This document shows positions 58,591 through 64,000 of a stretch of DNA of 64,000 nucleotides, in pieces; the first letter of the stretch is position 1, and each line of letters opens with the position of its first letter. The stretch comes from Mytilus trossulus. Its lineage: Eukaryota; Mollusca; Bivalvia; Mytilida; Mytilidae. A program made the position numbers and the translations under genes. The stretch covers positions 59,109,166-59,173,165 of the forward strand of contig NC_086376.1 of assembly GCF_036588685.1 (NCBI RefSeq). Direction: 5' to 3'. Below the pieces are notes generated by a model, which had not been told where the DNA came from, did no database searches, and worked only from the letters and a program-made list of their open reading frames with translations.

Positions 58591-61500
58591 GTCCCTTGTA
58601 TGTTTTATTGGTAGTCTGGTATTTTTGTTCTTCTTCCACTAAATAGCAGTAGTGGTTTGTACTGTATTTCTGCGATCCTGATCAGTGGTTTTAACACATA
58701 TTACTCAGACATTATCTTAATCTTCAGGATTGCTGAGGTGTAAGTATTCTCTGTCAGTACATCTTTGGTTGATTTTTCTGGTGTCTTAAAATTGTGTGTT
58801 AATCGGAGTTGAGACTGTGTAATTAGATGGTGCTGCTACGATTCTAAATTTCCTGTTTAGTGAGGGATTCTACCAGTGGAATGCATTTGGCTATTGGTTC
58901 TGCTGCGGCTTTAGGTTGAAGTTGTCGACGTTTTCTCCATGACGTCTGTTGTGATGATACACAAATTGTCAGATTTACATTGTATTTTTGTTCGACACAA
59001 ACCTTTTATGCAGCCACAGTAGAAGTAACCTGAAAAAGAAATGTAGAATCTTAAACATATCTCAGACAAATCTATATGATTGAAACACTAATTCAAGAGA
59101 ATAATTATCTGCATATAATAACAAAAAGAATAATATATATTTACACATAACTCTTCTTTTACTTTTTTTTTTAAATGATTTGGTAGCATTATTAATTTTT
59201 AAATCACCAGTCTTTATTAGGAAAATAGGATGAACAAGTTATTTGATGTCTGACATTAAATATAATGTTTTTCTTTAAAATTGATTTATCATTCATCTGA
59301 GGCCTTTAGTTTTACCCTTGAATGCTTCACATTTTTTCATGTTGTGGACTTTTATAGTTAATAATACAGTATAGATTTTTCCCTTGTTGAAGGTGGTAAA
59401 GTGATAGGAGTTGTTAAAATCCTTGTCATATGTGTCAATTGTCTCATTGTATTGGCAATCACACTGCATCTCTTTAATTTTATTATAGTGGTAAAAATCA
59501 ACATTGACAAGCTATTTAAGATAAATAGTTCATAATTCTATCTACTGATTCTCACCATAAAGGTTAGCTCCAATGGCTATTGCCAGCCTCAATCCTTATA
59601 GACGAGATGTGATGCTAACCTAAAATGCTTCATCATAAAAATGATTTTTAGCATATAAAGGTGTAATAAATGTTGAGAATATATTGACTAGACAGCTATC
59701 CAGCAAAATAGCAATTATGTATGCAATTAACAAATATCCTTTAAGACCCTGTTCACACTAGCATTTTTTTTTTATCGATCTAATTTGAATCGATCTAAAT
59801 AAAACCAGTTAGCATTCACATTATCTTTCAGCATATCGATCTCTATCGGTCTAATCTGAACCACTGCGTTCACACTACAATTAAAAACGTAATCGATCTA
59901 ACCTTTTTGCTCGTTAAACTGTAAACATTGTGTATAAATAGAACTGATTTATCAACTTCATGTGTTGATACACTGATACACACAGTTGGAAACAGAAAAT
60001 TGGATAACGTTATTGTTTCTCTTGAATCACAAGTTAAAATTTTGATATTGGTGATATTGCAGTTTTCTTTAATTTGAAAAAATAACTGTAGCAACAAAGT
60101 TACAACACGACGCCGGAAATACTGCAGTTCCTGCAAAGAAAAAAATCAACATAAGAAAAGAAGACACAGATTTCACAAATCTATGCTATGGCGAAGACAA
60201 AATGTTTAGTTTGTTTTAAAGGTCTTTTAACAGAGAATTATGGATTAAACAACGAACCTCTGAGATAGTTTTACCGCTATACATGCGCATACATTATTTT
60301 CGATTCAATCGTACTAGTTTAAACCGATCTCTGCGTTCACATCTAAAGTAAGATCGGTTTACTTTAGATCGATTTAAACTAAACTACCTCTGTTTTAGTT
60401 GAGACCGATTGAAGATCGATTCAATGCGTTCACATTAGCCCTTAAACCGATCTAAAGTCAACCGGTCTAGTTTAAATCGATAAAAATGTCCTAGTGTGAA
60501 CGGGGTCTAATTTACTCATAAAATGGTACTGATAAATGAGAGTATAGACTTCTCACCAACTCTTATATTTTTTTTTTTTTAACAAAATAACAAACTGGTA
60601 CGTACCTTTGTGTTAGCTGTATAAGACTACCAGGTTTATTGCCAACACCATGAAAACATCTCACTGAAAGAACCTAAAAATAAAATAAAATGGATACATT
60701 AAATATTTTACAAATCCATTTCAAGTGTCAACATATTTACTAAATTTTGTTTTGAATTCTTAATACATAATCAGGATAGTATTATATCAACACTGAAGTT
60801 TGTAAAATTCATATAACGTTGTTATCCCAAAAAAAGAAGTAAAAGAATAATGACTTGAATTTCCTGGGACTGCACAAAAATCTCAATATTTTACTGAGTT
60901 ATCTCTTATTGAATTAATCTTGGTTGAAATTGTCTCCCCTTGGATGTAATATTCCAATCTGTAGGCTTACTTTTTATATTTTTAATAGTGAATTTTGTTG
61001 ATACTGCCTGGTACATGTATAGAAATTGTAGGGCTTAAATAAACTTGCTTCTCTTATTTTCTAGGTAAATAATTAAGCTGCAGACTAATTTCAGACTTGG
61101 TTGAAGATTTCTTTAATCATCTTCAATGGAATTAATTTTTTGCTCTTCTGGCTGTTAATAAAGTTAATAAACTGAGTAGATATACAATTTAACATTTCTT
61201 TACTAATGCTTTAAGTGACATGTTGACATATTAAACTACCAGTCTTTGTTGGCACAAAACGATGGAAAAAGTCGTTGTTTACTGTTTATCAAATTTGTTA
61301 TTGGTTTTCATTTTATCATATCTCAAGCCATTGGAGTTTGGTGTCCATAGTACATGGATGCCCCACTCGCACTATCATTTTACATGTTCAGTGTACAGTG
61401 AAATTGGGGTCAATATTTTAATTTGGCATTAGAATTAGAAAGATCATATCATAGGGAACATGTGTACTAAGTTTCAAGTTGATTGGACTTCAACTTCATC

Positions 61501-64000
61501 AAAAACTAGCTTGACCAAAATATCTAACCAAAACTTTAACCTGAGCTTCACACTATCTTTTTCTTTTGTTTGAAAAGATGGGAACATGTCCATGACATAC
61601 AATCCAAGGATTTAGCTTCTATCAACATGATTTCTTAACAAATATTAAACATGACAATACAAATTAACAGACGAGGAATAACCTTTACTGTATGTTGAAA
61701 AATGTCTGCATTTTATGTGCCATCTTCATCTAGTCACATAGGTACAGTAGTTAATATTTAATTAATTAATATTTAAATTGAAGAAATTTTTCGTGAAAAT
61801 GAATGAAATAAAAAAGCTTTGTTGATGACCCATTGGTTGATTTTGGCTGTTTTCTACTTTTTGGTTGGGTTAATTGTTGTAAATTTGTCACATTCTCAAT
61901 TTCCATTCTCAATTTTTTTTGTCAATTTGTACAGACTAAGTAAATATAATAAATACTTACCACTTTTCTGCTGTGCCTGAATTCATCCATGGTCTTTGGT
62001 TGGGTTGGTGTTTTTCCCAATTTTTAGTTTTCAGTTTTCTGACTTACACTCAAACATAGCTATATAACTATATAATCTTGAAATCCCTCAACAGCCCTTA
62101 TCAGAGAAAAAGTATAAACAGTACATACTTTACTATAAAAGTCAAAAATAATGATAATGTGAAATACAACTGCGTAAAATGTTATGAAAAAATAAACATG
62201 ATGAAAAGAGTACATTATTTTTTCAACTGGTTTTATTTCAATAAATTTGTTGATCTTTTATTTTGTATTTGAAAGAATTAATATGTAATATTTCGTAACG
62301 ATATATGCATATTTTCCCACAAGAATGGGCAAGAATGGTGTTGAAACTTTATAAAAGTAATTAAGTTGATTTCATCTGTGTTTTTTATCCATTTAAAATC
62401 AATACCACATTTTGTTTCTTTAAAAGAAACAATTAAAAGAAACAATAAAAGAATGTTATACAGGGCTCACACTACTTCAGAATTATAGGGAGAAGTGACT
62501 TCTCTTTTTGAAACTGATAGGGAGAAGTTGTGAGATTTAAAAGAGAATTGCTCATTTGTGAAGTGCGCTACAATGTTTGGATTTTACCATACTATGAAGA
62601 CCTTAACAATAACATACCTGGTTACAGCCACCTGTCCTGGTCCTCACGACCTAGAGGAAAATGTGGAGCAAAGAGAGAAACACATGAGCATACACAAAGA
62701 CCTTAACAATAACATACCTGGTTACGACCACCTGTCCTGGGCCTCAAGACCTAGAGGAAAATGTGGGGCAAAGAGAAAGACACATGAGCATACACAAAGA
62801 CCTTAACAATAACATACCTGGTTACAGCCACCTGTCCTTGGCCTCACGACCTAGAGGAAAATGTGGCCCAAAGAGAAAGACACATGAGCAAACACAACGA
62901 CCTTAACAATAACATACCTGCTTACGGCCTCCTGTCCTTGGCCTCACGACCTAGAGGAAAATGTGGAGCAAAAGAGAGAGACACATGAGCATACACAAAG
63001 ACCTTAACAATAACATACCTTGCTACGGCCACCTGTCCTTGGGTTCACGACCTAGAGGAAAATGTAGGGCAAAGAGAGAGACACATGAGCATACACAAAG
63101 ACCTTAACAATAACATACCTGGTTACGACCTCCTGTCCTCGGCTTCACGACCTAGAGGAAAATGTAGGGCAAAGAGAAAGACACATGAGCATACACAAAT
63201 TAGACCTTAACAATAACATACCTGGTTACGACCTCCTGTCCTTGGCTTCACGACCTAGAGGAAAATGTAGGGCAAAGAGAGAGACACATGAGCATACACA
63301 AAGACCTTAACAATAACATACCTGGTTACGACCTCCTGTCCTTGGCTTCACGACCTAGAGGAAAATGTAGGGCAAAGAGAAAGACACATGAGCATACACA
63401 AAGACCTTAACAATAACATACCTGGTTACGACCACCTGTCCTTGACCTCACGACCTACAGGAAAATGTGGGGGAAAGAGAAAGACACATGAGAATACACA
63501 AAGACCTTAACAATAACATACCTTGTTACGGCCACCTGTCCTTGGCTTCACGACCTAGAGGAAAATGTAAGGCAAAGAGAGAGACACATAAGCATACACA
63601 AAGCCCTTAACAATAACATACCTGGTTACGACCACCTGTCCTTGGCCTCACGACCTACAGGAAAATGTGGGGCAAAGAGAAAGACACATGAGCATACAAA
63701 AAGACCTTAACAATAACATACCTGGTAACCGCCTCCTGGTCTTGGCCTCAAGACCTAGAGGAAAATGTAGGGCAAAGAGAGAGACACATGAGCATACACA
63801 AAGACCTTAACAATAACATACCTTGTTACGTCCACCTGTCCTTGGCCTCAAGACCTAGAGGAAAATGTGTGGCAAAGAGAAAGACACATGAGCATACACA
63901 AAGACCTTAACAATAACATACCTGGTTACAACCTCCGGTCCTTGGCTTCATGACCTAGAGGAAAATGTAGGGCAAAGAGAAAGACACATGAGCATACACA
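58591..64000 (-). CDS. unrecognised minus-strand gene with a mini-exon array, 3' part
   Basis: Read on the minus strand from the window end, it has: fourteen 33-nt phase-0 segments (62618-63954, listed separately); a possible 33-nt exon 61961-61993; exon 60631-60673; and last exon 58911-59029 with TAA. AATAAA on the minus strand (plus-strand TTTATT at 58604) marks a likely 3' end. The joined C-terminus is VLSVRCFHGVGNKPGYFYCG, then CIKGLCRTKIQCKSDNLC and a Thr/Ser-rich end. It has six Cys, suggesting a small disulfide-bonded, probably secreted domain. The upstream array would add basic repeats of consensus VV[R/K]PRTGGRNQ. The 5' end and any signal peptide lie beyond 64000. I do not recognise the protein. 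The connection between the array and the downstream exons rests on matching phase and strand only. Confidence 0.5.
58911..59029 (-). CDS. minus-strand gene: Cys-rich last exon
   Basis: The acceptor TTTCTTTTTCAG (minus strand) precedes 59029. With one carried nt the frame is GYFYCGCIKGLCRTKIQCKS, then DNLCIITTDVMEKTSTTST and TAA. Five Cys in the first half suggest a disulfide-rich fold. A second frame through this exon ends after 18 codons. Confidence 0.55.
59280..59480 (+). repeat. SINE-like dispersed repeat (family A variant)
   Basis: AGGCCTTTAGTTTTACCCTT, TTTTCCCTTGTTGAAGGTGG, TGTCTCATTGTATTGGCAAT and ACACTGCATCTCTT. Confidence 0.5.
59745..60507. mobile_element. 763-nt DNA element with TAA target duplication
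   Basis: The ends GACCCTGTTCACACTAGCAT and TGTCCTAGTGTGAACGGGGTC are inverted copies, each flanked directly by TAA (59742-59744 and 60508-60510). Inside, many ATCGATCTAA/TTAGATCGAT words give extra inverted pairing. A 3-nt TAA duplication with such ends suits PIF/Harbinger-type MITEs. It lies in an intron or downstream region of the minus-strand gene. The 88-codon minus ORF inside is not protein-like. Confidence 0.75.
60631..60673 (-). CDS. minus-strand gene: penultimate exon
   Basis: The strong acceptor TTTATTTTTAG precedes 60673, and the only open frame is phase 0: VLSVRCFHGVGNKP. The donor CCTG/GTAGTC at 60631 joins in frame to the Cys-rich last exon. A stronger donor, AAAG/GTACGT at 60606, would extend the exon by GSLILQ-like residues but shift the last exon to an early stop. 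Confidence 0.5.
61335..61540 (-). repeat. dispersed repeat (family F), inverted
   Basis: GTGTCCATAGTACATGGATG, CCCCACTCGCACTATCATTT, GGAACATGTGTACTAAGTTT and TTGATTGGACTTCAACTTCA, the reverse complement of 40640-40900. Confidence 0.7.
61961..61993 (-). CDS. minus-strand gene: possible 33-nt exon
   Basis: The good donor GTG/GTAAGT follows 61961. The frame that joins in phase 0 to 60673 reads TMDEFRHSRKV. The only acceptor that keeps this frame open is CCAACCAAAG, which lacks a pyrimidine tract. Alternatively ACCATGG at 61992-61986 is a start codon with a near-ideal Kozak context and this is a first exon. Confidence 0.3.
62599..64000 (-). repeat. tandem array of ~100-nt units, each with a predicted 33-nt exon
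   Basis: Fourteen units start at GACCTTAACAATAACATACC (62599, 62699, 62799, 62899, 63000, 63100, 63203, then every 100 nt to 63903); the array continues past the window end. On the minus strand each unit reads ACATTTTCCTCTAG (or CCTGTAG), then 33 nt, then GTATGTTATTGTTAAGG. The 33-nt segments lie at 62618-62650, 62718-62750, 62818-62850, 62918-62950, 63019-63051, 63119-63151, 63222-63254, and then 63322, 63422, 63522, 63622, 63722, 63822 and 63922, each +32. Frame 0 is open in all fourteen. Translations include VVRTRTGGCNQ, VLRPRTGGRNQ, VVRPRTGGRKQ, VVNPRTGGRSK, VVKPRTGGRNQ (three units), VVRSRTGGRNQ, VLRPRPGGGYQ and VMKPRTGGCNQ. The other two frames meet stops in the consensus. The intervening 67-70 nt would be very short introns. 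Confidence 0.85.

Noticed and set aside
62558-62806. Plus-strand 82-codon ORF across the array
   Set aside because: The unit is 100 nt, not a multiple of three, so the frame changes with every unit and soon stops. The coding signal is on the minus strand in the 33-nt segments.
62599-64000. CRISPR array
   Set aside because: Regular spacing, but unit-to-unit sequence is similar throughout with no unique spacers, and the genome is eukaryotic.

Overview
The window is eukaryotic, AT-rich, intron-rich DNA, most likely from a bivalve mollusc and probably a Mytilus-type mussel. This rests on three things: a CCAP/conoCAP-type neuropeptide precursor of lophotrochozoan style; short exons with GT..AG introns of 0.3-7 kb; and many copies of short dispersed repeats that I recognise from memory as typical of Mytilus genomes (an inference, not a search result). 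There are no operons or bacterial features, and most long ORFs are chance or lie in repeats.

Layout. (1) 657-8696, + strand: the 3' part of an adhesion-type G-protein-coupled receptor gene. Eleven exons join in one unbroken frame (339 codons including stop) across TM1-TM7 and the cytoplasmic tail, with a second possible terminal exon at 7188-7259. The ectodomain and GPS lie upstream of the window. (2) 16604-23782, + strand: a complete two-exon CCAP-like neuropeptide precursor of 169 aa with signal peptide, three disulfide-loop peptides and dibasic cleavage sites. (3) 23.8-36.7 kb: repeats, including a 5'-truncated non-LTR retrotransposon tail (30932-31558), a decayed mobile-element-type gene on the minus strand (about 26917-28600), a 1.4-kb terminal-inverted-repeat element with another foldback nested in it, and a near-perfect palindrome at 26.7 kb. 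(4) 36768-46118, + strand: the 3' part of a gene for a highly charged coiled-coil protein (nine exons) that I cannot name. (5) 46.1-58.6 kb: intergenic, with several MITE-like elements, two tandem arrays and a duplicated inverted-repeat element. (6) 58.6 kb to the window end, minus strand: the 3' part of an unrecognised gene. It has a small Cys-rich last exon, a penultimate exon, a possible 33-nt exon and, upstream, a tandem array (62.6-64.0 kb, running out of the window). Each ~100-bp unit of the array contains a 33-nt, phase-0, stop-free segment bounded by a canonical acceptor and donor.

The last item is the most unusual. All 14 units keep the reading frame, the 33-nt length and both splice signals, while the length changes between units fall in the intronic part. 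The simplest reading is a gene with a run of identical-phase mini-exons, each adding one basic 11-residue repeat (consensus VV[R/K]PRTGGRNQ). This is a prediction from sequence alone.
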